The notes below the pieces were generated by a model. That model was not told the DNA's origin and did not search any database. It saw only the letters and a list, made by a program, of their open reading frames with translations. Of a stretch of DNA of 64,000 nucleotides, positions 14,994-28,860 are shown in pieces. This DNA is from Epiperipatus broadwayi (lineage: Eukaryota > Onychophora > Udeonychophora > Euonychophora > Peripatidae). Both the position numbers and the translations under genes were made by a program. Position 1 is the first letter of the stretch. Each line of letters starts with the position of its first letter. The DNA is taken from NCBI GenBank assembly GCA_028023455.1, contig JAQFVV010012420.1, forward strand, positions 7,827,194 to 7,891,193, written 5' to 3'.

Positions 14994-16899
14994 GTCACAA
15001 AGTTGCCAAAAGTTAATTACAAAATTTTAAAAAATTGCAATAAGTATACAACTTCGATGGATCCTGTTCAATATATTGTAACAAAAAATTTGCAATGGAT
15101 TTAAACCTAAATTTCATTTAAATAAATACTTTAAATATGATGAAAGTTGAATGGTTAATGAAATTTGAATAAAATAATTCAATTCAAATATATAATAATA
15201 TTAACCAACAGATGATGATAATAATAATTTAAAAGTACAAGTCCTACCAAAAGTATTTTATTTGTTCTTCAGTTTCAATACAATAAAATAAAAAATGAAA
15301 ATTTCCAGGTACCAAACCTTCTAACTAGAAAATTTACTGTTGTAAAACTTACTAATGTACAGTCATCATCATTTACAAATTATTACTACTTTCCCACTGA
15401 AATGCATCATTTCTCAGCGTTGTGAATAAGTTTGAGAAGCAAACATTATTTAAATGGATTAATAAAAAATAATTTACCAATTTATTAACAATGCATAAAT
15501 AAAAACTATTATCTATATACTCACAGTTATTATTATATATACAAAATATAATAATAAAGACATTTTCATTTCAGTTTAAGTTTAACCTCTTATAATATGT
15601 ATAATGATAAGATCATATCACCTAAAATATTTCAAACCATGGATTTCTGTAGATATTGTTTTTTAATATCTTTCCAGTTATCTTCATTAATTCCTCCAAA
15701 GAGAGTAGTTCTTTTCTTTGGGCAGTGGTGATGTTAGAGAGTAAATAGAGCAGCATTAGTGGCATTATATGATATAATATCAGTAGGACTGGGTAGTTCA
15801 CTGTCAATTTCTTCCTTCATTATCATTATACGTGGCAGGCATTGGCTGGTTTTGGAAAATGTCAGTATTAGTTTCTAGATCCAACTTCATTTTCTAGGTA
15901 CTTTGACTAGTATGTTTTTAATGCCTACCCAAACATAGTAGACAGTCTTCTAGATAAAATCATTATACTGGCTGTTATAACTGGACTATTGAAAAATACT
16001 TTTAAAAACAACAAAATATGGCTACCTAAGTTACTGTGGAAAACAGTTTGAAACAGCAGTTTCTCTCTTCTGGATTGGATTGCTGCAGCACTGCTTCTTA
16101 CATTGAATATTCAAATAAACTGAAGTAGAATAGATTGCCTAAACTGGTCCGGGATGGGATGCCTTAGTTGCTTGTCTCAAACCTATTTATACCTATTTGA
16201 TCTTGTTCAACATGTTTTCTAAACAATGAATTCATCACCAGATAGTTACAAGATTTGACCCATTTCTTTATAACAATATATTTTTTGGAATTTTTTTTCA
16301 TTATTCTCTTCACAACATGTTGTGGAAACAATTTTACAGATATTATATTATGATTTTATATATCAATGAAAGAATTATTATGATTTGATATATAAATTAA
16401 TGAAACAAAAAAATTTATTTTCTTTCGCTCTTTTTCTTTATTTACATTGGTTAACAATTTAGAAAGAAAGAAAAAAAATGTGACCAACATTTAAATTGTA
16501 AATAATATCTTTTAAAATATTCTTAATTCTATAATTTTAATAGTATATTTAGTTTTGCTATCAAATTTATTATAAAAATTTAAGGGATTTTATTTTAAAC
16601 TCAATTCAAAACAGGAAAACTAAAAAGGCTTCAAAATGCTTTAGATTTTTATAAGCTTCTCTCTTCTTTTAAATTGCAATTTATTATTTTACTATTTCTT
16701 ATATGATAAAATACATAAACCAATTTTTTTAACCTTTTAAATCATTGTATGCAAATCAGATGCATATACATGCACATACACAATTGGCAGTTTAAGTATT
16801 TTTATACAGCTTTATAATATAATTAATCTGGGATTTCATTAGATTTGTTTAGTTGCAATATATATTATATTTAATGTTTTCACGGTTGTATGATATAGG
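14994..16899. other. Intronic sequence, no gene seen
   Basis: This is AT-rich DNA. Short open frames such as 15622-15807 (minus) have no recognisable motif and no splice context that I can support. Confidence 0.5.
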
Positions 16900-17077
16900 T
16901 AAATTAATAGTTTTTTGGGTTGAACCATGTATTATTTCCCATTTCATACTGATATTTCGACGGACTAGCATCTGCTATTATCAAGGTTAACTTTTGATAA
17001 TGGCAGATGCTAGTCCAGTGAAATATTGGTATGAAATGGAAAATAATACATGGTTCAGCCCAAAAACTATTAATTTA
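16900..17077. repeat. Palindrome, 85 bp arms, with hammerhead-like remnant
   Basis: Arms 16900-16984 and 16992-17077 are near-perfect inverted copies around GGTTAAC. On the minus strand of the left arm, TTGATAA is followed by GCAGATGCTAGTCCGT and then CGAAA. With one A reverted to G, GCGGA and TCCGT would form stem II, so this resembles a decayed hammerhead core as found in PLE terminal repeats. The core is mutated (TTGATAA for CTGATGA) and a legal cleavage triplet is not evident. Confidence 0.6.
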
Positions 17078-18279
17078 TATATATAATGCTTAACTTTTTA
17101 GTATTAGGATCTTTTTTATAATTATTCCAATTTTAATTAAAATGAATTTGAAAGAGAATCATGCATTTAAAATCAATTCCTAGAATTATAGAGCTTGCTC
17201 ACTGACCTATCATATTCGGTAACAAGAAATACAATGTTCTTAAAAAATAATAATGAGTGGTTTAATATCTACTTAAATGCCCTCTAATTTTACCTAAAAA
17301 ATTATAAACAAAATATTGCAGTGTAAAATTTTTTTGAGTTTTGCATTGTGTCAGCATTAATTCATAATGTTAGTAATATCCAAAGTAAACTTATTTTTCA
17401 ATGCAGTTATAAATAAAGGGTGTAAATTGTAAATAAAAAATATATCCACCATATAAGATATTATTTTTTTCATGTTCAAATCATTCTTTATCTGTCTTAA
17501 AATACTAATTATATTGTCTGTGCTTTCATACATACTGAATCAAATGTTATGTAACTTAAATTTATATTTTTTGTACATATATTAATACTTATATATAATT
17601 TTCTGTTAGTAAAGTTAATAAAAAAAATTAATTCCAGTGTTATTTTGCTTATGAAAGAAGAATTTGAAAAAAAATCTTTTGTAATAAAAAAAAAAAAAAA
17701 TTTAAAGCAACTTTTACAATCAAGAGTAAATAAGATTTGTTCTTATTTCTATTTAAATTTACTATAAATGCTTTTCATTTTCAGTTTTTTTTTAATATAC
17801 CAACCTCACATTTGCATCATTGAAAATGTACTGAACCATATCAATACCTTTGAAATTTGGCCCAACAACAGCCTTGGATTACATAAACCACTTGCTAATA
17901 CTGAAATATTTTATTGCCATAATACAATAGCATAAATTTTTAATACTTGTATAAAATTTGAAAGAAATCCATTTAATAGAAATATATTAAACCTCAATTT
18001 CAGAATTTGTCATAAATAAATAAAAAAACAGTTTTTATATTAAATAAAGCATTTGAAAATATTTTAAATCAGGATATTGCTAAATTATTTAATATTGATA
18101 ATGATCAGGAAAATGAATTTCATATAATTAAATCAAATCTACATTCTAATGTAAAAATTGATCCCCAATAATATTTAAACATTATAGAAAAATTTAATAA
18201 TTTAATACCTATGCCTGCTTTAAAATTGTTCTCTTTTGACCTGTAAGTTTTTTAAACCATCTTGTACTTAATGTAAAAC
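17078..18279. other. Intronic sequence, no gene seen
   Basis: This is AT-rich DNA with poly-A/T tracts near 17687-17702. From about 18030 to 18240 a + frame reads AFENILNQDIAKLFN and later PMPALKLFSFD without many stops. That may be a scrap of an unidentified transposon protein. Confidence 0.35.
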
Positions 18280-19850
18280 TTTAAAATTGATTGCCTTAAT
18301 CAAGCATCACTTTCTATCAAAACATAGTAAGACTGCTTCTCAAAACCTCCAGAGGCAATAATCTCAGAAATCTACATTTATTAACCAATATAAACAATCT
18401 CTCCCTAAATTAAATATAAACTAGATTCACATACATAAATATATCAATAATCAAATTTTACACTTAAAGAAATAAGATTCCATAGTACTTATTAGGGATC
18501 TTTATGTTCTTCACTTGAAGTAAAAAAAAATATCTTATGTAATCCTTCTTTCATATCTTCCATAAAGTTGCTTAAATAATATTTTTAAAAAAACAATTTA
18601 CTTTGGCAGATTATCTGCCTACCAATAAAATAAATATTTTTGGAATAAGAGCTCAATTAATCTAAAGGCTGCATAAAATTGGTACTTGGATGAAAAGACA
18701 AAAAAAGTTTAAAATTTTTACTGAAGAAAATATATTACCATATATATTTTTCCATTTTAAATCTAAAATTTCAAACTTCACTAATTGCAGTTATTTCTCC
18801 ATTTGTGTTAGGTTGCAATGCAAGAAACCATAGCATTTTTAAGCAAGAAATCATATCAAAAAGCTCTTTTCTAAAGAGCATCCATCCTGGCCCATATACA
18901 ATACCTAAATTTTTATTTGTTCAATTTCAGCATTTACATTTTTCATCATATTAAATCTTTTCTTTCATCTTGCAATTCAGATTTTAAAAATAGATCAATT
19001 ATATATTCTTTCTCTGACAGCAATTATTAAAAAAATATATTAATACTCACTATTTTTAATAATTTAAAACTCAATTTCAATGACATCAATACTAACCAAG
19101 ACTATAAAATTCATTGTTAAAGATAAGATTCAATCTATACTTCTACCATTAATCTCCTATTTTCAATTTGCTAAAAAAAGGCTTCAATCAACTAATTTGG
19201 GAAGGTAACCATAATTAATCACATAAGACAATCAAGTAAAGCAGAACCAATAGCTGTAGAGCTGGACATTGCTGAAGCACTTAATTCTGCTATTATTTAT
19301 GATGAAGAAACATAGAATCTCTTTATAAATATATTGACTATTTGCTGCTTAATAAGCAAATACAAATTAAGTTCAATGATAAACCATTACCAAGTTTTAG
19401 TTCACACCAATCTATGTTCAGGAATCTCTCAGTTTAAATCACTACTCTTCATAACTTATATAATTCCAGTACTTTAAAAGTAAAAGAACTCTCAGGACTA
19501 AACACTGTTTATATGGGTGATCTGATCATCTTTCTCTCATTCTGAAAATTTTTGTCCAAATTCATTTCAGTACTACACAAAAAATCATCTCTTTAATAAT
19601 ATCTTTGTCTTGAAATATTTTCACTTGTAATACTACATTCTCTTCCTTCACTCTTCCACCACAAAAGTTTTTGGATATGTCTATCTATTTTTCAATAAAT
19701 GCAATGAGATTTGAAATTCAAAATTCCATTTTTACCTCAAGTGGAAGCATATCTATTTATTCATATTAAGATATTACTCATTAATATGCTTTTTGACTAA
19801 TTATTGTGGATCAATTATTAAATTTATTAATTCCTTCTTTAAAAAGGTAA
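18280..19850. other. C-rich, G-poor tract related to 4640-8150
   Basis: It has the same strand asymmetry as the 4.6-8.2 kb tract and shares degenerate phrases with it (for example ACTATAAAATTCATTG-TAAAGATAAGATTCA here against a similar run near 6720). A short + frame reads PIAVELDIAEALNSAIIYDE near 19250-19310. It is probably a second decayed copy of an unidentified element. Confidence 0.3.
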
Positions 19851-22800
19851 ATTTACTCTGTAATACATTCATCTGAGTAAAATAACAGTTGCAATTTGCA
19901 CAAAAAATTGCAAATTAAATTAATACAAAAAATATATATATATAATATTCTGATATATCATATTAATCATGTCAAACCTGCCAATTACCTGGGTATATAA
20001 ATAATTTGATAATATTGTTTAGTAAGTGAACTTACAAATAACAAAAGAATACTTATAATATATGTATAATCTAATTCAAAATTTCTAGAATTACTTTAAT
20101 TACTCAAGAAACACTTGTGTTATTTGTTGAGCAGTACTAAATATTCCTGTGATCAGTTGTTCAAAAATCATAATTTTTATGGAAATGACCAAACTAGATT
20201 TTATTATTATTATTTCAAAATCGATCTTAGAAAACTTTAGTTTTTGATTCCATCATTGTCCAACTGTGATAAACTGCATAAAACAGTACAACTAATCATG
20301 AATTCATGTGACATTTTGCAGTCATCAACTTGAATTGTAGATAATATGAAGGTGCTTGCCTTATAAAGACACGTTTCTTTTTGTGATAAATATTTTTTTA
20401 ATAAAATACCCCCCCCCCTCAAACTTCGATTGAGATATTATAACTGACAAAAATTATTTGCATAAAATTCAAAATTATTTACTCAATTTACATATTTTGT
20501 GCTTCTAATGGCATAAGAAAAAAATTTGAATTTCAAAATTAATTATTTTTGATCAGTTTTAAACATAAATTCTATATATATTATAGTTTTTATGGATAAT
20601 ATCCATTACTAATTCGGCATTATTTTTTCTTAAAAAAAAAAAATGAATGTCAATTATGTAACATATCGGTAAAGCAAGAAAGACCATTAATTTCCATGAG
20701 GAATGGGATATAAACAAAAATACCTCACTATTATTTTCATGATTAAACAAGCAAAATGTAAAAAAATTAAGATACATATTTCATTCACTTTTGTCTATAT
20801 AGCTAATTTCAAAAAGATATCTCCAATAATCTTATTGTGATATTATAAATATAAATGAAGAAGGAAGTTACTTCTACAAGTAAAAGATAGTCGTTTACAT
20901 TCTTGTTTATACTTTTTTTGTTGGCATTATAAATGTCTATCAAACATATTAGTATTTTGTGATCTTATGTAAACCAGTAATTGTTAATGTTGATTTTAAT
21001 TTTAAATTTATTTAGTATATTCTTAAATTTGTTTGAGTTTATCTAATTTGTCTTTAGACGCCTAATTGTGCAATGGTAATGGTTTTAAATTTGTAATTTT
21101 AAAGAACTTTAGAAGTAAATTTTCTATGGTGAAAATATCATATAATTGTAAGTCAACTATAATTATTTTTTAACATTATTATTTAACTTTTGCAATACAT
21201 AAAAGCCCATTTAGATGTATGACTTTCAGATCTTAAATTTCAGCTGCACTATTGAAAATATTCTATCCCCCCCCCCCCCCGTGAATTACTGGTTATGTTT
21301 TGTTTTTGTTTGTTTGGATGGTTTTTTTTTTTTGGGGGGGGGGGGGGGATTACAAGTCAGAATTTATCTAAACATTTATAAAAACAATGACTTAAAACTA
21401 CAATATTTGGAATTTATTTTAATTTTCAAATCATTAGCACAAAATAATTCTTACCATTTGTTTTAGTTTTTAAAAAAAAAATTAAATGAGAATTTACACT
21501 TGCATTAAACCACACTTAGGACAATGACATTTACTCGGAGTATTATTAATCAGTTACGAGTTATTATGGTCTGATTCATAATTTCTAATTAAAAGATAAT
21601 TAATAGCAAATATACAATCAGAAAGATGAAAACTAAATTACAAAAAAGCAAGATAAAAATAAATCAACAGATACAGAATTTATTTGTCTATAGTACAATT
21701 TACTAGTTTCCATTTTAAAGATAGCAATATATTATAATTATGCTTTTGTTTAATGATCAATGCACCAAGACTGATCTAATCAATACAGATTATTCTGTGA
21801 TTTTCAAGCTATGAATAGATAGGTTCCTATTTACTATATAGCAGTACTAATAAATAAATGGTTTGTCACTCAAAGGATAAAATAATGTTTAAGTTCCAGA
21901 AGTAAAAGAGCTTAATTTTAATTCCAATATTTTTAGTTTTTGAGTCCATCACTCTATCAATGTAGTAAACCATACAGTTTCCTTATTTATTGACCAATAT
22001 TGGTTGAAAATTTAGATTAGCCATAGAATGGAAGTTCTCCAAGATTTTAAGTTTTCTTGGGAAAACAATTACCTGAAAAAAATTTTCAAGTTTCATCTGT
22101 CCTACTCCATGAGGTTATTTTTACATTCTGCCTAACAATCATCATCATTTTTTTTACTAAAAAATATAAAACTGCATTATTATATCTCTAAATTTTTAAT
22201 TTCATAATATAAAAAATTAAGATGTGAAAAAGTCATTCTAAGAATTTATTAAGCTGTGAGACTATTTTAACAATCACTTCAAGAATAGATAGTACAAGTA
22301 AAGGTTTGGTGAGTTAATAATATGATTTCTATATATCAGTATTCAAAAGATTATAAGACTGACTTTAATATCTCTACTCTAGAATCTACTCACCTTCAGA
22401 TAATCTGATTTTCATGATATGTGCTCATTTAGAAACAAAACTAGATGTCTTGTTGGGCTTCATAATATTGATTGAAAATTCATCAGCTATCTAAAAAATG
22501 GCTTTTTGCCACATACATAGGTATGAAAAACTACCACACAATAACAACAATATGATAAATGTCATACCAATATTGATGGTGTCACTTTCATCAAAAAATA
22601 AGAAAAATTTGGTGTAGTCATATAACTTAATAAAGCTAAATCTTTTGGATTTAAGCATATAAAGCGCAAATGTTAAACTATTGTCTATTTCAGTGTATCA
22701 GGGTCATAAAACATTTATTTTAGTAAATTAATATTTAAACATGTCACAAATTAAATGAATTAAAAATATATAATTATCAGTTTGTATATGAAGAAATATA

Positions 22801-24018
22801 TTGAATATATTGACTTTCTTGGCACCAGCTGCTTGTGCTTATTGACTTCTCTTGAAAGAGTGAGATTATGAAAGATAAATTGCTATTTACAACTGACTTT
22901 AAATATCCCATTGAAAAGCAAAAGTTTCTTTAAAATTTAATTATGAAGAAAAATATATTACTTACCAAACTGACCAACTACAATATAATTGGAGATTCTT
23001 TTTTTTTTTTTATCTTTTAGTTAAAAATAAATAGATATAAATGTTTAAATTAGTTAATAGTGGCTATATAAAATAAAAATATTGTTTAGTCATAATCTGA
23101 AAATTTTTCAAAGTTTATCTGTCTTATGAGTCCTGTATCCAAGTTCTGTAAAATTTAGAAATTTTTTTTACACTTTAATCATCTTGTTATTTTTTTTAAG
23201 TTACCCCATCTATAATAAAACCGGGTATGTAACTAATCAACATTTAACTATTTGTAGTAAGAGATTAAAACAAGGACTAATATTTAACACATTTATTATC
23301 TCACTATGGAAATAAGATTGAATAATAACCAAATTTTAAATTGTGAACTATGAGCTCATGAGACTCACAGGATTGACTTTAGGTAACCCCCTTTATCCAT
23401 TGTACCAAACTGCAAACTTACTAACTATGATTTCAAATAAGTTTTGAATATTATTTATAATATAAAAATTAGATTTTACTTGTTTTGATTTAAAAAGGGA
23501 AAAATGAAATAGACATAATTATTAAATGGGATGCACTTTTTAGTCAATCAGCACCTCTATAATTAAATTGTCAATAGGCAAGAATTATAATCAATTCCAA
23601 GTCTTTCCATTATTACATATGTTAGTATATATAAAAAAAAATTATTAATGAGTTGTTTGTCTTTTGCATTAGCAATTATTCTTAATAGTTAGGCTTTAAT
23701 TAATTCTATTTTATATAAAAAAATTACAATGAGTAACAGAAGATACTTAAATACTATAATTCATATATATATATATATATATGTGTGTGTCTGTGTATAA
23801 TTTCAAATGCATCCAAAGTTTTAAAATGTATCGTAATAAAGCGTTATTCTATCATTTAAATTCACTAAGTTTTTGTTATTTCAAACACATATGTGATAAC
23901 TTAATGTGATGCAATATAAAATGTCTTTTTTCTAAGAAAAGCCAAAAGTTTGTGTGCATAAAAAAAAAACCATATGATAGCACCATATATGGAGTTAAAA
24001 TGAATTATATGTGCTTGT
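19851..24018. other. Intronic sequence, no gene seen
   Basis: This is AT-rich intron. Notable only are poly-C at 20409-20418, a poly-C/poly-G pair (21267-21280 and 21334-21348) and an (AT)n-(GT)n run near 23764-23790. No element or exon was recognised. Confidence 0.5.
21267..21348. repeat. Poly-C(14) and poly-G(15) tracts 53 bp apart
   Basis: A run of 14 C is followed 53 bp later by 12 T and a run of 15 G. The two homopolymers are complementary and could form a strong hairpin; either alone could form a quadruplex. Both stand out in AT-rich DNA. Confidence 0.9.
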
Positions 24019-24058
24019 GTGTGTGTATTTATAAAAAATGTGATTTTATTATTTTTAG

Positions 24059-24227
24059 AAATTGTTACTAGAGTTGAAGAAGGAAAGGTTCCTCCATTTA
24101 GACCATATATTTCATGCAGTGAATGCCCTGATTATCTTAGAGAAATTATGCAAAACTGTTGGAAAGAACTACCAGATGAAAGGCCATCTTTTCAAACACT
24201 ACAGGCGACTTTTAAAAAAATTATGAA
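24059..24227 (+). CDS. Receptor guanylate cyclase exon: end of kinase homology domain
   Basis: This 169 bp exon encodes EIVTRVEEGKVPPFRPYIS, then CPDYLREIMQNCWKELPDE and RPSFQTLQATFKKIMK. CW-E-P-ERP-F is the kinase subdomain XI signature that ends the kinase homology domain of natriuretic peptide receptors. The first two bases complete the Glu codon begun in the 2448-2594 exon. The end is set at 24227 with donor GTAAAA rather than one base later (GTAA is read either way), because only this choice leaves phase 2 and joins the 28139 exon in frame, where AA plus A gives Lys. The acceptor is ATTTTTAG at 24051-24058. The frame continues upstream of the acceptor to 24019, but that part is intron. 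Confidence 0.96.
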
Positions 24228-27200
24228 GTAAAAATTTATTTTATTATTAATACTATTTTTAAATTCTGATAATTATTTTATTCATAAATATTTTAACTCT
24301 TAAAAAAATTTTAAGAATTTGGAAAATGTATTTTTATATATAAATTTTCTGTTTTTCTTTTGAATAATACCTAAAGACATTTTGTAGTAAATGATGTAAA
24401 ATAAATGTAAGATCTCATTACAGAATTATTCATTTTTATTATCTACACATTATTTTATGTGTTAGCTCATTTTATTACTAATTTGATATTCACAACCATA
24501 GTGTAAGTTAGAATTAATCAGATATATGTTAATTCATATATGGGGAAATGAGTTAGCGTTGTATGAATAGCAAAGAAAATGGCTTCATCATGTGATGATT
24601 GCGTGGCTATTATTTTTATTATAGCTGGATTGGAGTTCATTAATAAATAAATCCATCCATATCACATCACCTATAGGCCAAATATTAGAGAGATGATATT
24701 GAGGATCTTACTTGGCCATTCAATTCAAAAAAAAAATTCAAAATGTATTTGCCATTTCGATGACATTTGCAACTTCCATTATATTTGGTGCAACTAATTT
24801 GTAGCTGAAATAGCATTCTCAATATATCCATAAGTCATGCTAAAATAAAATTATATACAGAAAATGGTGAATGGCTAGATGATCCAACATTATCCTACAA
24901 AATAACACTCAGAAATATTGTAGACCCTAAAAACGGTGTTATAATATTTATATGTAAGAATAAACCTTATAATATTTATATGTGAGAATAAAGCGTAAAG
25001 AAATAACATATATATATAATGAAATAGTATATTCCTTTGGAATATATTTCATTCGTATGTAGATTAAGTAAATGTATAGAAAATAAATTTTATTAATTTA
25101 GAAATGTGACATACTTGATATTTTAAAAATATTAAGTTGTTATTATTTCAAAACATTATAAGCTTTTTTTATAAATAAAAATTAATGATAATTTAAAAGA
25201 AATTCAATTGTTGAATTTAAAATAGTAATTTGAAAGAATTGACAATTATTTGTTTTAAATGCTTTTAAATAGACGGTAGATTTATTTACTGTTCTATTGG
25301 TAAGTAGCCAAGAATGATTTCTTTTCAAGAAAACTGTTTTAAGCACATGAACAGGATCATAGACTGTTGAATTAAAAATGAAAACATTGAATTTTACACT
25401 CTCAAAATGAATCTTATAATATACATATAAATGAATCTTGTAAATAAATAGACTTTATCTCAAGAATTTGGTGAACCAAGACTCAAATGGATTATCTACT
25501 TTATCATATTTTTGTCTATCATAAATAGAATTACTTCGTAATCATCAACTTCTTCAAATATTATGATTTTTTCTATATTTCATTTAGGCCTATTTACTAT
25601 TTCAAATGAAGCACCATTATAATGAAAGAGATTATCTGCTATATCTTTAAATTGAAGAATGTTAACATTTTCTACTGATAAATAAGTTAAAATTACAAAG
25701 CAACCTATAAATCTTTATTAAATTTTTTTTTTTTTAATTTATAACAAATTGTTTTTCACATAAACATTATGCTGATATTAATTATTTATAAATTGTCAGT
25801 TCTTAAATATTTTATTGATCACTATGTGGGTAATTATCAAAGCTAGATGCAAGTGATATTTTCAAAAAGTTTTAAATATAATGTTCAAAAATAATACAGA
25901 TTGAAATCAAAGATATGTCATCCTTCCACTAACGACCACCATAGACATGGACTTGCTTCATAATTTTATCACCCTCAATCATTGTCTTATATTTTTATAC
26001 TATCTAATTGATTTTATTTTCTATTTAATACACCTTTATAGTTGTTGCATCTTTACTACATTCACCTATTTTTTTTTATTACACATCATTTTAATATGGC
26101 CTTTTTTTGTATCAAAATTTGCAGTGAGCATTCTGTGAAAACAATTTCTGGCTTTGTGGCCAGTTTTTCCACAATAAAAATAAATAAAGAGAGTTGTATT
26201 ATTACTATTACTATCTTTTAAATTTCTAAATATCTTTTTCTCAGATTTATACATCTTACAAACATCAGTTCATATATTATCTTTAATTTTTACCTCCATG
26301 AATTCTCTTGATTGCTCAAGAATCAATTCATGAGCTACTCAATATATTTTATCTATCTATTAGTTTAATCACTGATGCCTTAAACTATGTGCTACTCATC
26401 CCTACAGAAATTGCTCAATGAGTGTCTTATCTAGAAATGAGTCATACATGCAATTTTTTGCAAGAACAAAAAGTCCTATGTTGTATTCTTTATTTTTTTC
26501 ATTTCTCCTCAGAATTTGCTGAGAGGACATGGGCTAAAATAATTTTCCAATTAATCTTTTACTTGATCTAAAAAGTAATTCTCAGGAGTATCAGGTTCAT
26601 AGAACCTATTAGCAATCTTTATTAGTCCTTTTCTTGTAAAACCTACCAGTGCTGCCACTTTAATTTTATCATCTTCAGTTTTATTTATGAAGAGATATTT
26701 CTCTACATATTGGATGTAGATATGCCAATTATTTGGGTAACTGACATCAAACTCGCCAATTGATGATTGCATGTTAGTAGACTATTTGATACCTATTAAT
26801 CTGACAGTTTACCCCTATTAGCTTGTTGAAAGGTTAAGAGTGTCTGAGAGTGAACCCTATACTTCCAGTCATATGCCTATATAATTTTTCAACTGGTAAA
26901 AACTAATAAGACTATGGAAACTTGGAATTATGATTTAATACATAAATAATACAAACAATTATAAGATTATTAATATTACAATTACATATCAAATTATATA
27001 TAACTGATAACTTGTGGTTGCCAGAGAGAAAATGCATTCAATCCTAAAGGTACAAATGTATAGTCTCAAAAGCTTGAAACTCATCTGGATATTGAGCAGG
27101 ACAGCACAGGATAGGGAATTGTATAGGACTATCATCTGAAATCTATTACTTATTAAAGCTTACATTATGTGAGTGTAGGGATTATGAAAAAATGTATGCT

Positions 27201-28138
27201 GTTAAAACAGTGATGTGTAATCTAAAATGATGTGTAATCTAGAGCCATGTGAAAGGGTCATATAATAATAAAACTAGATAAAGTTTTTTGACTAAGATAA
27301 AAATAAATCAGGGGCTACCTCATTGCAATTAATTAAGTTTACTGATTTAAAAAGATTTACTGAACTTTTTATTTTTAATTTTTAAATGTCTGTGTACAAT
27401 ATAAATATATATGTTTTGGCATATATGCATATAAATATCTATGTTAAAAACATTCATTTTTATAGTTTGTTGCTATCTTCAAATTGTAATATCCATTATT
27501 AGCTTTGAAACCAAATATTTCAGAAGTAGGAGAATTACTGTATAAGTATTTTCAGAAAGTTCTGAATGATTTTAATGTTTCCAGAAATTTGCTGAAGATT
27601 AAAGATTATAATAAATAGTGTTAGCATAGAGAGCTATTCATTTATATATTTAATAACCGGAAGTCATTTATAATAGTGAAATAGAATAACCAAGTCAATC
27701 AATTATTTAACTTTATATTCGATTTCATTAGACAAGCAGCAGAAGAAAAGTTTATTTCTTCCATTTTATAGTTAATATCTATAGAAGTATTTGCAGTGAA
27801 TATAATTTTTTTAAATATGGAAATTTCTTTGTGTAAAATAATTGATATAATTACCTACCCTATATTCCGTTCATTTGATTTTTAGTATATGACATAAAAT
27901 ATCAGTTTGAAAAACGATATATAATTTTATAAATTTAGTATTATTTTTTAAATAAATTTACATTTTTATATCATGATTTTTTTGGGATTAAATGCTTTGT
28001 TTGATTCCATCTAATCATCTTTCTATTCTAATTCTTTTTACAATTAAAACTTGTTATTAGTCCTTCCCTCCCCCTTTAACAATATCTAATAGCATTTTTA
28101 CTATTACTATTATAATTCAAGTTTATATTGTTTTGCAG
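24228..28138 (+). other. Intron of the guanylate cyclase gene, 3.9 kb, phase 2
   Basis: It runs from donor GTAAAA to acceptor TTTTGCAG. It contains a minus-strand gypsy gag remnant at 26066-26772. Elsewhere I see no gene or element. Confidence 0.9.
26066..26772 (-). pseudogene. Ty3/gypsy-type Gag remnant with zinc knuckle
   Basis: On the minus strand, 26772-26551 encodes IGEFDVSYPNNWHIYIQYVE, then KVAALVGFTRKGL. This matches the start of gypsy Gag (F-PDDW-Y-E, K-A-L...G). After stops and shifts the frame goes on through YFSPCPLSKF and FLFLQKIACMTHF to a knuckle, FYCGKTGHKARNC, near 26110-26150. The knuckle keeps the last Cys-His-Cys, but the first cysteine is replaced. Gag packages the retrotransposon RNA. 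No protease or reverse transcriptase is recognised downstream (below 26066), and no LTRs were found, so it is a dead fragment. A related but separate Gag fragment lies at 41.2-42.8 kb. Confidence 0.75.
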
Positions 28139-28288
28139 AGCTAATCAAACTGGCAGCTTATTGGATAATTTATTAGCTAGAATGGAACAGTATGCAAATA
28201 ATCTAGAAAAAATTGTTGATGAAAGAACTCAAGCATTTTTAGAGGAGAAAAGAAAGGCAGAAGAATTGCTTTATCAGATGCTTCCTCG
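28139..28288 (+). CDS. Receptor guanylate cyclase exon: dimerisation helix
   Basis: This 150 bp exon lies between TTTTGCAG and a consensus donor GTAAGTG. It encodes [18 protein letters not shown], then [20 protein letters not shown] and [12 protein letters not shown]. This is the linker or dimerisation coiled coil between the kinase homology and catalytic domains, nearly invariant among membrane guanylate cyclases; it holds the cyclase dimer in register for signalling. The first base completes the Lys codon from 24227. The last two bases (CG) are joined to A at 54760 to make Arg (phase 2). It is too short and too spliced to stand out as an ORF, but the family match is unambiguous. Confidence 0.97.
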
Positions 28289-28657
28289 GTAAGTGTTTTT
28301 ATTAGTTATAACAATGATTTTCTGTAGTGGTAGAATAGTGGCATAAATTTTAAGATCCATGGATTATAGTTCCAGTTCTCTCACTATTGGTTCTTGAATT
28401 GTTTATGAACTCTTAACCCAGAAATCATTCACTTATATAGTTATAATAGTAGCAGAAATTACTTATAGAAATAACAGTAGCAACTGTAATAATAGATGAA
28501 ATTGTAGCCATTATATTAAAAATAAAAGAAGTAATAGTATCAATAATAATAGTGATAATGGTGCAATTGAATTGTAAAAACAAAGTAAATAGTTGTGGTG
28601 AAATAACAACCACAAATTAATTATTGCAGAAAATAAAAATAATGATGGAGGTGAAGT

Positions 28658-28860
28658 CATCAGTTAGTCCAGATTATCATCTCCCACACACATATATAAT
28701 CAGTGCTCAGTTTATATTAAGATAGCAAATCTTCATACTTTAATGGACATGCTTCAATCTACTCCAATCTCCAACTCTTTAGACATCCATACCATTGAAA
28801 ATCTGATGATGGAAAGCCCAAATCCAATGCTGATGCCAATATTTAGCCCCAAAAACTGTT
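28658..28860 (-). repeat. Truncated copy of the 29.4 kb ribozyme-repeat family
   Basis: CAGTTAGTCCAGATTATCAT, TCCCACACACATATA and CAGTGCTCAGTTTATATTA match 29595-29640 and 59624-59680, and similarity goes on through ATTGAAAATCTGATGATGGA. On the minus strand the copy ends just after CTGATGA, so the hammerhead is cut off after its first core strand. Confidence 0.75.

Noticed and set aside
24227-24231. Exon ending at AAG (24228) with phase 0
   Set aside because: It would put the next exon (28139) out of frame; ending at 24227 gives matching phase 2 and a continuous protein.
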